From: Nansenia antarctica
Taxonomy: Eukaryota > Chordata > Actinopteri > Argentiniformes > Microstomatidae
Length of the DNA stretch: 64,000 nt
Reading direction: 5' to 3'
Assembly: GCA_963989245.1 (NCBI GenBank)
Contig: OZ022339.1
Coordinates: 16,688,106 to 16,752,105 of the forward strand
Below are positions 22,021-32,837 of this stretch, in pieces; within the stretch, counting starts at the first letter, position 1, and each line of letters starts with the position of its first letter. The notes beneath the pieces were generated by a model. The model saw nothing but the letters and a program-made list of their open reading frames with translations. It did not search any database and was not told where the DNA came from. A program made the position numbers and the translations under genes.

Positions 22021-25000
22021 GCAACCTCGATGCCCTCCTGTCCTGGGGCTGGAAGCTGGACACCTACCTTTATATCCTCCTGTCCTGGAGCTGGAGGCTG
22101 GAGACCAACCTTGATGTCCTCCAGTCCTGGGGCTGGAGGCTGGGCATCAACCTGGTTGGTCCTCTTGCACTATATCAGTTGTTACAGAAGAAGAATCAAT
22201 GACAGAACATATCTCTTAAAATCCCATTATTCCTACAACAACAATGCATAGCTTGTCTGCTGTCTTATGATAAACTGGTAAGACTTTACCTTTACATTAC
22301 ATTTCCTTAATGTGAAATTATGTGGAATGTGGCTCTCTTATAAATTCACTGTATATTTCTGTTTTACCTTGACCTTGCGCTTCATCATTGAAAGGAATTT
22401 TCTGAATATCCCTTTCTTCTTCTTTCCACTAGCATCCCTCTGAGGCTGTGTGACCGAGGCTGTGGAGGTGTCGGATCCCATTGATAGGGCCATCACCTGG
22501 TTGACCTGGTTGACCAGGGCCCTGGAGAACAGATCCACTGTGTCGTTGTAGATCTCTGAAGAGCTGGTGGACAGCAGGCTCTTGTGGCTGGAGTCTCTGG
22601 TCGGGGCGTTGCTGTTGGAAGCTTCCACCTCCATGCTCCATGATGAGGGAGGGACGATCAGTTGAAGAAGCAAACGCTTCACCGACTCCTCCACAAAGGC
22701 GGAGACCACCTCACTGCACACCATCGCATGCTTCTCTGCCGGTGGCCGTTTGTACAGAACACTGTCCGACACACTGGTCCCAACGGCCACTGGCAGACTG
22801 CTGTGGAGTGACATCAGCTCCTGGAGTCTGTCCACAAGGGCGATGGTCAGGGTGCGGATCCCCCCCTGGGACAGCAGCTCCTCCCGTCTGGTGAGGTCAG
22901 CTCCGAGAGAGGTGACCTCTTCAAGAACCATTGGGTCCATGTGGTCCATCAGGACTTGCACCACGTCGGCCATCCGCTGTTTGGAGTCACCGACGGAATC
23001 CTCCGGCACAGACTCGTCAGAGCTGCTTCTGACGACGGGGAAACTGCTTTCTGCTGGAAGCTCTGTGGGAGGCTGACATGTGAGACTACCCTCACTACAC
23101 ACCCTCTCTACATTCTCCAGCAGAGATCCTACAGCACTGTGCCATTGCTGTAGCTCCACTGAGGTCTCCATTTCCCCTGACTGTGCCTCCATGTCACCCT
23201 GAATGGCGACCAGGATCTGGCTAATGCTGTCTCTAGCCTCAGCCATCGATGCACTCTGCTCAGAGGCATGCATCTCACGCCGAGTGAAGAACTCCTTCAG
23301 CTTCCTCTTCAGATCTCTGCAGATGGTCTGCGCTGTAGACCACAGTCTCAGCTCCGACACACCATTAGACACACTGGGACCAGCTGAGGACTCCTCGTCC
23401 TGAAACAGGCTCTTCACACTGTTCACAACCATGCCGACGAGGTCTAATGCTGACGAGTCAGCACTGGCAGGTGACAGAGAGGAGGAGGTAGTTGACCCAG
23501 AGTGGTGGGAAGAACTGAGGGAGCATCTCTCTGATCTCATGAGAACATCCCTCACTTTCTCAGTGGCTTGACTCTGAAAGTCCTCCTTGGACAGTTCGCT
23601 CACGACTGCCTTCGGAGACACGCACAAACTCTCTGATGAGGAGGAGGAGGAGGAGGAGTACTCCCATAACCATGTTAACACGTCCTCCACAAACTCGCAG
23701 GCAGCGAGGGATTCATCAGACGCCGTTGGTCCAGCGGAGGCTGTCCTCTCGTCTTCTGTCTTATAAAAGACGAGAATCTCGCTCAGAACCTCTTTGGTGG
23801 TGCGGTCGAGTTCGAGCTGGCTCACCGGAGGGCTCTGGAGAGCCAGCATCGGTCGAGAGCATTCACTCTGACTTCTACGCAGCTCTACTCCAACCAGTGA
23901 GTTGGATGGAAACATAGGCTCACTGCGAGAAGACTCCGCTTTTACCAGAGTAGATCCATGGATGAATCTATCCTGGTCTGAGGGCAGTTTACTCTTCTGG
24001 CTTGTGCCTTTAAAAGACACCAGCCGCGCGTAAAACGCTCTCAGCCTTCTCTGAAGCCTCTGAACTAGGGTCAGGGCAACAGGCAGAGACTCCTCCTTTG
24101 AAGCACCAGACCCAGCTGAGTGAGTGATAGACCTTATGTCTGCCACAAACTCATCAACAATATCTGAGGCCTCCTCCATGTTTATATCTATAGATATAAG
24201 ATAAGCTAAGATAAGATAGCTATAAGATAAGCAATTCCGGCTCAGAATTGCACTCACGGCCTTGGTGGCTTCGGAGTGACACAGACTCCTGAGGTGTCCC
24301 ACACTGCCAGAGGAGGACACGCGTCTATGCGGCGCTCCAGCAGAGGATCCGTCCTCATCAGAGACAGAGCTGATCGTGCTGATCTTCTCTGACAACTGTC
24401 TGAGCATGTCAGCTGCCCCCTGATCAGCTGTGCTGCAGGACTCCACCGTCTCAACGATGGCAGTCATGACTTCTGCCGCCACTGGCCCCAGGTCGGTCTT
24501 AGAGGTTGTGACCTTGACCTTTGGCACCACTGGTTTGGTGATCCCCAACTCCCGGAGCTTGGTGCACACCACGTGCAACATCCTCCTAGCCGCGGACATG
24601 GTGGTGTCCCTGTCGCAGACTATGGGGGTGGACTTCTCTGACCTTGATAAGGAGATTATCAAGGAGACGTCAGAGTTCACCTGCTTCAGGACGTCTCTCA
24701 CCACAGGTCTGGTCAGATCAAATGAGCCAGAGGAGACGGAGCCCAGTGATTGGAGGATGGTGTCCTCTGTGATCCCAAAGTGGACCTGGAGTGGATCATC
24801 CAGGGGGGGGGATCCTCCGGACACACACTGCCGCAAAGTCTGGGAACTTCAAAATAAAGACAAATATGACATTCAATTCAATCGAATGCAACTTTATCAA
24901 TCCCTGGGGGATAAAAGCATAAGAGTTATCACATTGGTGGCTCACATCAGACTCTGATGTAGTGGAGAGGGATTTGACTTTTTACAGTACGTTGTTACTC

Positions 25001-26393
25001 ATTCTGATTATTGTTGGTATTTTGTCTATGGCCAAAACATTTCATCACCCAAAAAAATCTTTGTATTATCAGCATTGATAAAGTCCAACACTTAAACTGT
25101 GCAACAAACATTTGGTTCTAAAACAAAACAAAGTAAAAAAAATAAAAGAGCTTAGTGTGGGTTTACCCCCTGATTTAAGTTATTTGTGATGTTATGATCA
25201 TTGTAGTCATAGAGGCGTGGCTGTGATTATAGCATACCTCGCAGAGGAAGACCTTGATGTGCTGGTCTCCCACTCAGTGTCTGAGTGGCAGGGGGACTGG
25301 GCCTCTCCTTCCTCCAGGGAGGTGGTGGAGGAGAGCCCTGACCCACTCTGAGAGACTGCAGCCTCCCTGGCCTTACTCAGCTCTATGACCCGCTGAAGAG
25401 TCGGGAGGAGGACCTCTATGGCCATGTTGGCGATTATTTTCACAATCCTCCGACCCGTGAAGTCAAGCTTTGCCTTGGTCATCTGTGTTCATTCAAAAGA
25501 GAGTGAAGAATTAGTCAGTGTTCAGCTTAAAGAAGGTAATCATTTCGATTCACTGATTCACAACACAAACAATGACTGGTATGGTATGCCTGCTAACTCT
25601 GAAGTCACACACATCAAATACACTTACAGGGTCTCTCATGCCGTCGTGGATCACCGTCCACTGCCTGGTGAAGAAACAAGTCAACATTTTCAGTTGTTTG
25701 GTCTTGGCTCACACTTGTTGTACTGTTTATGCGCAGGGTGCAAAATATTGGGTGTGTATAGAAACATAAGGAGCATAGATACAGTAGAGCGCATAATACT
25801 TACTCATCACTGAGACCCTTCATGAAGGTCATCAGGATGGGGAAGGAGGCCTGATCAGCTGTGTTGATGTTTAACGCACCAACCACACCTTCCTCCGCCA
25901 GCAGCTTCATTACTGCTTCTCTGTCCTTACACTTCGTTCCGGAAGCGGAGGACATCACAGAAGGAGCTAAAAGAACCAAACAGAGAGGATTCTGGGGTTT
26001 TATTGCCACCTATGACATATAGTCTGTAGTACATTAAGACAATCAATGGTTGTGTTACAATATTCACACTAGCATACCATGATGGAGTCATTTCCCAGCC
26101 TTGCATTCATAATGAATGTTAGCATGGGGATATTGGAATGATGTTCAAGTCATTATCATTGTCTGTGATTGGATGTTTAATGGAATGAAAGACATTTTTT
26201 CTTCTCATCAAACAAGTCTTCAAATAGTCAACATAGGGACTTTTACAGGGAGAAGTAAACAGAAAACCCTCTCACCTGCATCAGTGTTGGAGCTCTTCTT
26301 AAGGCCCTTGGCGCTCTTCCTAGCGCTCTTGGCGCACTTCTTAGTGCTGTTGGAGGCCTTGTTGGCTCTCTTGGCCCTCTTCATGCCACACAT
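21721..26393 (-). CDS. uncharacterised serine-rich helical repeat protein, about 1124 aa, 7 exons
   Basis: I do not recognise this protein. Coding exons in order on the - strand: 26393-26276, 25966-25804, 25664-25628, 25482-25238, 24846-22368, 22169-21998, 21881-21721. They sum to 3375 nt with matching phases and GT-AG borders, strong evidence for a real gene. The N-terminus is very basic (KRAKRANKASNSTKKCAKSA). The large exon holds degenerate helical segments of about 60 residues (examples MTAIVETVES, VRDVLMRSER, ICRDLKRKLKEFF) separated by Ser-rich linkers with S8 and S9 runs. Next comes a basic KKKKGIFRKFLSMMKRKVK end, then an exon of three 'QPPAPGQEDIKVG'-like repeats, then a second basic tail. 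No signal peptide, transmembrane segment or catalytic motif is visible. The ATG directly follows an acceptor, so a 5' non-coding exon lies upstream. A relation to fibrous-sheath-like proteins is only a guess. Confidence 0.75.
21998..22169 (-). CDS. helical-protein gene, proline-repeat exon
   Basis: After acceptor gatatag it reads CKRTNQVDA, then three 18-residue repeats built on QPPAPGQEDIKVG, then VAHDDGHNR. Donor gtaagt, phase 1. The nucleotide repeat is visible as 'cctggggctggaggctgg' on the + strand. Confidence 0.65.
22368..24846 (-). CDS. helical-protein gene, 2479-nt central exon
   Basis: An uninterrupted 826-codon exon, starting SSQTLRQCVSGGSPP after acceptor ttttgaag and ending MMKRKVK at donor gtaaaa. 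A short aagataagctaag-type repeat at 24190-24235 is translated in frame (CLSYSYLILAYLISIDIN) and interrupts a helical segment, so it looks like a recent in-frame expansion. Reading on past the donor gives only a short tail to a stop at 22338, so that alternative end cannot be excluded. Confidence 0.8.
25238..25482 (-). CDS. helical-protein gene, exon 4
   Basis: Reads MTKAKLDFTGRRIVKIIANM, then AIEVLLPTLQRVIELSKARE, then a Ser/Glu-rich end. The Met is internal, not a start. Acceptor aatgaacacag, donor gtatgc, phase 2. Confidence 0.78.
25628..25664 (-). CDS. helical-protein gene, 37-nt micro-exon
   Basis: Between acceptor cttcaccag and donor gtaagtg. It reads (E)QWTVIHDGMRDP and is the only segment that bridges the phase-2 exit of exon 2 to the phase-0 entry of exon 4. 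It is too short to be detected as an open frame. Confidence 0.75.
25804..25966 (-). CDS. helical-protein gene, exon 2
   Basis: Acceptor ttcttttag and donor gtaagt. Reads APSVMSSASGTKCKDREAVM through MTFMKGLSD. Phase 1 in, phase 2 out. Confidence 0.75.
26276..26393 (-). CDS. helical-protein gene, first coding exon
   Basis: 39 codons, MCGMKRAKRANKASNSTKKC and on to SSNTDA, extremely Lys/Ala/Ser-rich. ATG at 26393-26391 sits immediately after acceptor gttgcag; donor gtgag, phase 1. Met4 is an alternative start. Confidence 0.65.
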
Positions 26394-26518
26394 CTGCAAC
26401 ACAACAGAGTTCAGATCTCACATTCTGGTCAACTTGTTACGTGAAGTCAAAGTAGCTTCAGACGGGATCACATAAAAACAGATTAAAATGACAATCAGTC
26501 AGAAGGCGACAGCAAAAG

Positions 26519-27040
26519 GCTTGTTCTGTTCACGTTACGATAAGACCTGGGTGTACAGACTTGTTCTGTTCATGTTAGGATAAGACCTGAGTGTACAGGC
26601 TTGTTATGTTCATGTTAGGATAAGACCTGGGTGTACAGGCTTGTTCTGTTCATGTTAGGATAAGACCTGGGTGTACAGGCTTGTTCTGTTCATGTTAGGA
26701 TGGGGCCTGGGTGTACAGACTTGTTCTGTTCATGTTAGGATAAGACCTGGGTGTACAGGCTTGTTATGTTCATGTTAGGATAAGACCTGGGTGTACAGGC
26801 TTGTTCTGTTCATGTTAGGATAAGACCTGGGTGTACAGGCTTGTTCTGTTCATGTTAGGATGGGGCCTGGGTGTACAGACTTGTCCTGTTCATGTTAGGA
26901 TAAGACCTGGGTGTACAGACTTGTTCTGTTCATGTTAGGATAAGACCTGGGTGTACAGACTTGTTCTGTTCATGTTAGGATGGGGCCTGGGTGTACAGGC
27001 TTGTTCTGTTCATGTTAGGATGGGGCCTGGGTGTACAGCC
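26519..27040. repeat. 40-bp minisatellite, about 13 copies
   Basis: Units of 40 bp: 'ttgttctgttcatgttagga' plus 'taagacctgggtgtacaggc', with a variant tggggcctggg recurring in a regular order. Lies just upstream of the first coding exon of the helical-protein gene, so probably in its 5' region. Confidence 0.92.
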
Positions 27041-27446
27041 CTTTGACAGGACACACAGTATAATGGAAATCAGAGATACATCAAACGATCTGACCCAACC
27101 CCAGGGGTTAAGTGTTATAATATAACATAATATAATATATATTATGTGCTATACTATACTACTCTTCTTGACAGTGCTATATAGGCCTATTACACTCAGT
27201 ATTGCCAGATGGGGCGGATTACTGCCGATTGGGCTACTTTTGATAACACTGGGCTGGAAGAAAAGCATTTGGGCGGGTTTTAGACTGGAAATTGACAATC
27301 CCATCTGGCAACCCTGATTACACTTGACCGTGCTAGTTTGCACGTGTCGTCACGGCATAAGGGGAACGCCCATCTGGCGAAACAAATCTTTCTTCCGCTG
27401 CCTGCCAGCTATTTTATCAGGTTTTTACCAAGTAATTAGTTGTTTG

Positions 27447-27651
27447 ACAAAATGCTGGATAGTTGCTATGCAATCGGGTGCACTAACCGACGAGGAGACG
27501 ACCCTGGGTTGGGCTTCTACAGAATTCCCTCAGAAAAAGAAAACCCAGAGAGAAGATTGTGGATTTGTGCTATTAGACGTGTCTCAGTCCCTGTGGAGGG
27601 CAAACCATCAAAGTACACACGTCTCAGCGAACATTTCAAAGATAAGCTCAA
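27447..27651 (+). pseudogene. THAP-type zinc finger fragment
   Basis: Reads MLDSCYAIGCTNRRGDDPGL through FYRIPSEKENPERRLWICAI and ends YTRLSEHF. This has the C-x4-C start, the conserved Trp and the terminal HF of a THAP DNA-binding domain, but the third zinc-binding Cys expected before SEHF is absent. It then runs into sequence without resemblance. Probably the remnant of a THAP-containing transposase or a broken host exon. Confidence 0.5.
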
Positions 27652-28363
27652 GTTAACTGATTATTTTAATTATTTACGTACTTTAGCCACTTTACTCTAT
27701 TATACTGAGCCAATTACCACTATTGCACTATTGTCATTGTTCATATTGTATTCCACCCCTGTACAGTGTACCGCACATTTCAAATCTTTTATCTGGTATT
27801 TTTTGTATAGATAGTTATTTTTTTCTTGTGTCTGTACATATATTGGATTGACTGTACATATAATCCATGTCTGTACATATATTGGATTGACACTAAAGCT
27901 GACTTTGACTTTGACTAGCCTAGTTATTCTATGTTTAGTCATTATCTTTGCATAATCGTTCTGACATGGTTTGTTTTTGTGGACTCTACCAGCTTGGAGT
28001 TGGTTGTGTAGGTGCTTTAGCTAGCTAGCTAACATTAGCATTATTGACCCATCCTGATGGAAAAAACAGATAAGTGTCTGTACTTTTGTACGCTTTCATC
28101 CTGGCGGCAGTGTGAGGTGAAGGATTCTCCACCAGATATATGTAAACATCACCGAACTGCAGCTCTGGCAGCGACTTCGCTGTTTTTACTGATTGAAATA
28201 CTGCGGCGGGTCTCTATATGGATCGCAAGTGTCCAAAATGTGTAGTTTGTTGACATATCTTTGTTTTTCTTCTTTTGAGAGGTGATCTAATTAATCGTTG
28301 CTTGAAACAGGTGGGGAAATGACAGGTCGCCAGGGCTCTGCGCCAGTCACGTGACTGCAAACT

Positions 28364-28593
28364 ATGAATAGGCTTATTGCTCTTGACAGTGCTTTCAAAT
28401 AGGTATTCTTACCGTTTGTTGGTTTCTTTGACTCTTGGTTTCTTTTGGTTTCTTTTGACTCTCAATCTTCTCAATCTTCTCGTTGTTTTATTATACAACG
28501 TGACATATCAGATGTCTACCAAGTTGTGATTGATGACAAGACGCACCGTGGTTTCATAGTGGTACACTCTAATACGTCATAATACATTGTGCG
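28364..28593. repeat. left part of a duplicated segment (copy A)
   Basis: 'atgaataggcttattgctct' to 'aatacattgtgcg' matches 31231-31457 nearly base for base. The segment resumes after the L1 insertion, at 30753. Confidence 0.85.
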
Positions 28594-30752
28594 TTCTATA
28601 GTCCCTTTGTTAAAAATATTCTCTGAATTCTCGGATATCTCAGGATATAAAATAAACATGGATAAAACTGAAATAATGGCAATTGGTAAACAAAAAAGAA
28701 TAAACCCAGAATTAAAATTACCATTTAAGTGGACAAAAAATATTAAATATTTAGGTTGCTTAATTAGTGACAAAAAAACTCAGATCTATAGAGAGAACTT
28801 TATTCCACTACTCAATAACATGAAAGAGACTTTAAGTAAATGGAAAAATCTTCCTATAAATCTGACAGGCAGAATAAACTTGTTTAGGATGGCATGGCTT
28901 CCTAAGTTTCTTTTTTTGTTTTCAATTATACCAATTACTCCACCAAAAAAGTACTTTAATATGGTATACTCAGCCATAAAATATTTTATATGGGCAGGGA
29001 AAACACACAGAATTAGAAGGAATATTTTACACCTTCCTATGTCAGAGGGGGGCTTTAACCTTCCAGACTTGGAGCTATACCAACTGGCCGCCCAGGGGTT
29101 CTATCTGAGGCATATAGTCCAACACACAGCAGAAGAACAATGGATCCACATTGAAGATTCAGGTGTACATCCCCAAAACCTCTTAACTCTTTTATTTTCA
29201 GAACATAAGACTAAGAAAAAAGGAAACTTTATTGTAAATAATATAGAAACGTCATGGAAAAAAATTAAGAGGATACTGGGAGAATCAATATCAATCCCAA
29301 AAAGTACTATTTTGTGGAATAATCCTTGGATAGCTCTTCAGAATGCTACAATAAATTGGTCTACATGGAGAACAAGGGGAATAGAAACTATAAACGACTT
29401 AGTAGGAGGGGATACCATTATTCCATGGCACGACTTCCAAAGTAAATATAAGTTGGCCAATGCTGAATATTTCAGATACATGCAGCTAAGAAGCTACATA
29501 AATCTAAATTTTAATTTAAAATCATTTGGGCAGCAGAGTACAATTGAGGATATCATATTTGATGGAGAAATTGATAAGAATTTGATAGGTAACATTTATA
29601 GAACTCTACAGAAGACCTATGTAGCTGAAAAACTGTTAGAAAGTAGGATTGAGATGTGGAATCAAGACCTAGGAAGAACAGATATAGGTTTAAAATGGAA
29701 AGAGTGTTGGAATACTACAAATGACATGACAGTTAATGAAAATCTACGTTTAATCCAATATAAAATAATGTATAGAGTCTACCACACGCGAGATAAAATC
29801 CATAAGTATTATAGTAATGTATCAGATAACTGTTTAAAGTGTGGAAAAAAAGACTCACTAATACACGCATTCTGGGAGTGTCCCAGAGTACAGAAAACCT
29901 GGGTTGACATAGAACATTGGCTCTCAGGGTTACATAAGGAAAGATTCAAATTTGATCCTTCAATCTGTCTTTTCCAGGATGTAGCCACAGTAAGATACCC
30001 TAGGGGGTGGATGTACTCATCAATTATATTTAAAAAAACTAATACTTGGAAGTTGGAAATCAAGTAAACCTCCAACACTACAACAATGGAAAAACGAAAT
30101 TCTTTATTATACCAATATAGAGAAGAATTTAGCCATAGACAATAATAAGAAAGATCAGTTTGAAAAGATATGGGGAGAGATAGTGAAGGCCTTAGCTAAG
30201 ACGTAAAGATAGTGCTAGAAACATAGTACTAAGAGATTAATTTGATTATGCATTAGAATTATTAGTTAGATAAAGTATAGGGGGTAAACTGGGATAGACT
30301 TTAGACGGTTTTAAAAAAAAAAGTGGGGCTTTGGGATGTTAGGATGTGTTGTGATGTTTGTCAAGGTGTGATGTGTTGTGATGTTTGTCAAGTTGTGATG
30401 TGTTATGATGTATATCAAGCTGTGAGGTGTGGTGATGTATGTCAAGTTGTGATGTGTTGTGATTTATGTCAAGTTGTGATGTGTTGTGATGTATGTCAAG
30501 TCGTGATGTGTTGTGATGTATGTCAAGCTGTGATGTGTGTGATGTATGTCAAGTTGTGATGTGTAGTGATGTATGTCAAGTTGTGATGTGTTGTGAGGTA
30601 TGCCAAGCTGTGATGCGTTGTGATGTATGTCAATTTGAGATGTGTTGTGATGTTTGTCAAGTTGTGATGTATTGTGATGTTTGTCAAGTAATGTGTGTAT
30701 AATGTTTTGTGTAAAAAGAAAATGGAAAATAAAATCTTACAAAAAAAATAAA
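28594..30752 (+). mobile_element. 5'-truncated L1-type LINE with 15-bp target duplication
   Basis: Bounded by ataatacattgtgcg on both sides (28579-28593, 30753-30767). Encodes the end of L1 ORF2. SGYKINMDKTEIM and KYLGCLISDKK follow the palm; GRINLFRMAWLPKFLFLFSI is the thumb; the C-terminal zinc knuckle is CLKCGKKDSLIHAFWEC. One frameshift near 30030; the final residues run to a stop at about 30205 in another frame. The 3'UTR contains a 27-bp minisatellite, and the tail is A-rich (aaaaaaaataaaa). All catalytic reverse transcriptase motifs are missing. Confidence 0.85.
30320..30695 (+). repeat. 27-bp minisatellite in the L1 3'UTR, about 14 copies
   Basis: Unit built on gttgtgatgtgttgtgatgt plus atgtcaa. 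The 27-bp period is a multiple of three, giving spurious open frames of CQVVMCCDV repeats. Confidence 0.88.
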
Positions 30753-30950
30753 ATAATACATTGTGCGTCTACAAGTGGCCCGCCGAGGACATTTTTATTT
30801 TTTAATGAAAATAAAAAATGATATTTCAGTTTTTGTTTGTTTTTAAACGACTTTTTTTTTGTTTTGATTTTGATAGGCAGCAGACAAAGCTGGTCCCGCT
30901 GATGCAGGCAAAAAGGAAAGTTCTAGACGAGGTGAAATCATGTCTGTGAT
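30753..30950. repeat. right part of duplicated segment (copy A)
   Basis: Continues copy A after the L1. It contains 'gcagcagacaaagctggtcc' to 'gttctagacgaggtgaaatc', identical to 31680-31743 except for a few bases. Confidence 0.8.
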
Positions 30951-31230
30951 CTGAAAAAATCTGTCTGGATGCCAAATGCATTTTGTTGTCACTGTACTTG
31001 TACTGCCAATGACAATTAAATGTAATCTGAAATTGACAGCGCTGTAAATAGTGTTATTCTTACACAATACATTGCACCCACTTAATATAACTTAGGCTAC
31101 TGTTGGTGAGCTTACGAATTGCACATGACATATGGGTCATTTTTTTATACGGTGCCTTTTCCGTCCCCAGTACTAAATTATGTTGTATTTTGTCTAAATT
31201 TGGACAAATACTAATTCCATTATTCCAACA

Positions 31231-31912
31231 ATGAATAGGCTTATTACTCTTGACAGTGCTTTCAAATAGGTAGTCTTACCTTTCTTGGTTTCTTTGACTC
31301 TTGGTTTCTTTTGGTTTCTTTTGACTCTCAATCTTCTCAATCTTCTCGTTGTTTTATTATACAACGTGACATCAGATGTCTACCAAGTTGTGATTGATGA
31401 CAAGACGCACCGTGGTTTTATAGTGGTACACTCTAATACGTCATAATACATTGTGCGAGATGTCACACATCAGTGGCGGCCAATCAGATTAGACCATCTG
31501 CAAGTGGCTCGCCGAGGACATTATTATTATTTTTTTTTTATAAAATAAAAAAAAGATATTTAAAATAAATACTTTATTTATGACTGTCTTGTATCACGTT
31601 GGTTATTACATATTAAGGGTTTTAACCATTCCGATTTTGTTTGTTTTTAAACGACAAAAAATATTTTTTGATTTTGATAGGCAGCAGACAAAGCTGGTCC
31701 CGCTAATGCAGGCAAAAAGGAAAGTTCTAGACGAGGTGAAATCTTTCATGTCATTTCTGTCAAATACCTTCGAATATGACTTGACAAAAAGTGCCACCGT
31801 TTGTGACAGATTTGGACTTGACAGAAGACAATTTGAGGAAGAGTTGATGGAGGTGCGTGCGATGGATTGTCACTTGGGTCCCAAATGTACCATTGGCGAG
31901 AAAGTCTGCTAG
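31231..31912. repeat. duplicated segment (copy B) with exon-like open part
   Basis: Copy without the L1. After an acceptor-like gattttgatag (31680) the + strand reads RQQTKLVPLMQAKRKVLDEV, then KSFMSFLSNTFEYDLTKSAT to a stop at 31912. Family not recognised. The repeat in copy A makes a transposon-derived or duplicated host exon possible. Confidence 0.45.
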
Positions 31913-31932
31913 CATGATGTGTAGGTTGAGCC

Positions 31933-32837
31933 GAAAATGAATGAATGAATGAATGAATGGTCTTTATTGTCATTGATATAGTACAGGTACCAAACAACGA
32001 AATTTGGGAGGGGGGGCTCCCCTGGTGCTAGGAAAAAAAAAACGAAAAACAAGAAGGGAAAAGAGCTGGTTTACATAAATAAAGGCTATGTACACACTAT
32101 CCACTATACTATACTATACAAATAAAACACTGTGCTGTACTCTATGCTATGCTATACCTATTCTAATAGGTATATTATTATATATATATTATATTATTTC
32201 CTATCTCTGAACCTTATGTACCCGAGGGTTGTCATATTGCACATAGTGTTATTGCACATTCATTTAAAGTGTCGCAGTTTGCAGGTTTGAAATGTTCACA
32301 GTTGTGTTTCAGTATTGCACTTGATTTCAATCTAGTAGCTGCCATCAAATTGTCTAGATTGTCCAGGGCCTAGAACCTAGGTCTTTGCTGTGTTCAGGGC
32401 CTGAATGGCCCTGGGGTAGAAGCTGAGCTTCAGTCTGTTTGTCCTTGCGAACATGGTCCTGAACCGCCTGTCCGAGGGCAGCCAAGCAAAGTGTTCGTAC
32501 TCAGGGTGGGATGGGTCTCTGGAGATCTTGGAGGCCTTCCTGAGGCAGCGTGTGTTGTACAGCTCTTCCAGAGAGGGGAGGGGGGCGCCGGTGATCTTCT
32601 GGGCCGATCTCACGACTCTCTGTAGTGCATTCCTCTCTGCGGCTGTGCAGCTGGAGAACCACACGCAGATGCAGTAGGTGAGGATGCTCTCCACTGCGCA
32701 GCGGTAGAAGGTCCCAAGCATCTCCTGTCCGATGTGGTTTTTCCTGAGGACTCTCAGGAAGTAGAGCCGCTGTTGTGCCTCCTTGATGATGGCTGCTGTG
32801 TTGATCTTCCAGGACAGGTCATCCTGTATGTGCACCC
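31933..32837 (-). mobile_element. L2-type LINE 3' fragment (part 1)
   Basis: The reverse strand encodes the C-terminal end of an L2 reverse transcriptase: AAIIKEAQQRLYFLRVLRKN, ESILTYCICVW, LQRVVRSAQKITGAPLPSL, RFRTMFARTNRLKLSFYPRA. Then comes the 3'UTR with 'ggtaccaaacaacgaaattt' (+ strand) and a (TGAA)n tail at the left edge. The element resumes at 34129 after a transposon insertion. Confidence 0.85.

Noticed and set aside
24834..24836. TTG as start of an 832-codon protein
   Set aside because: The frame continues upstream through a good acceptor at 24846/24847 in phase with exon 4, so this is an internal exon position, not a start.
23636..24957. + strand open frames of 93-175 codons opposite the helical-protein exon
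   Set aside because: Mirror frames of a GC-rich, Ser-rich coding exon on the - strand with supported splice sites.
30323..30702. Cys/Val repeat protein
   Set aside because: It is the 27-bp minisatellite in the L1 3'UTR; the repeat period alone explains the open frame.
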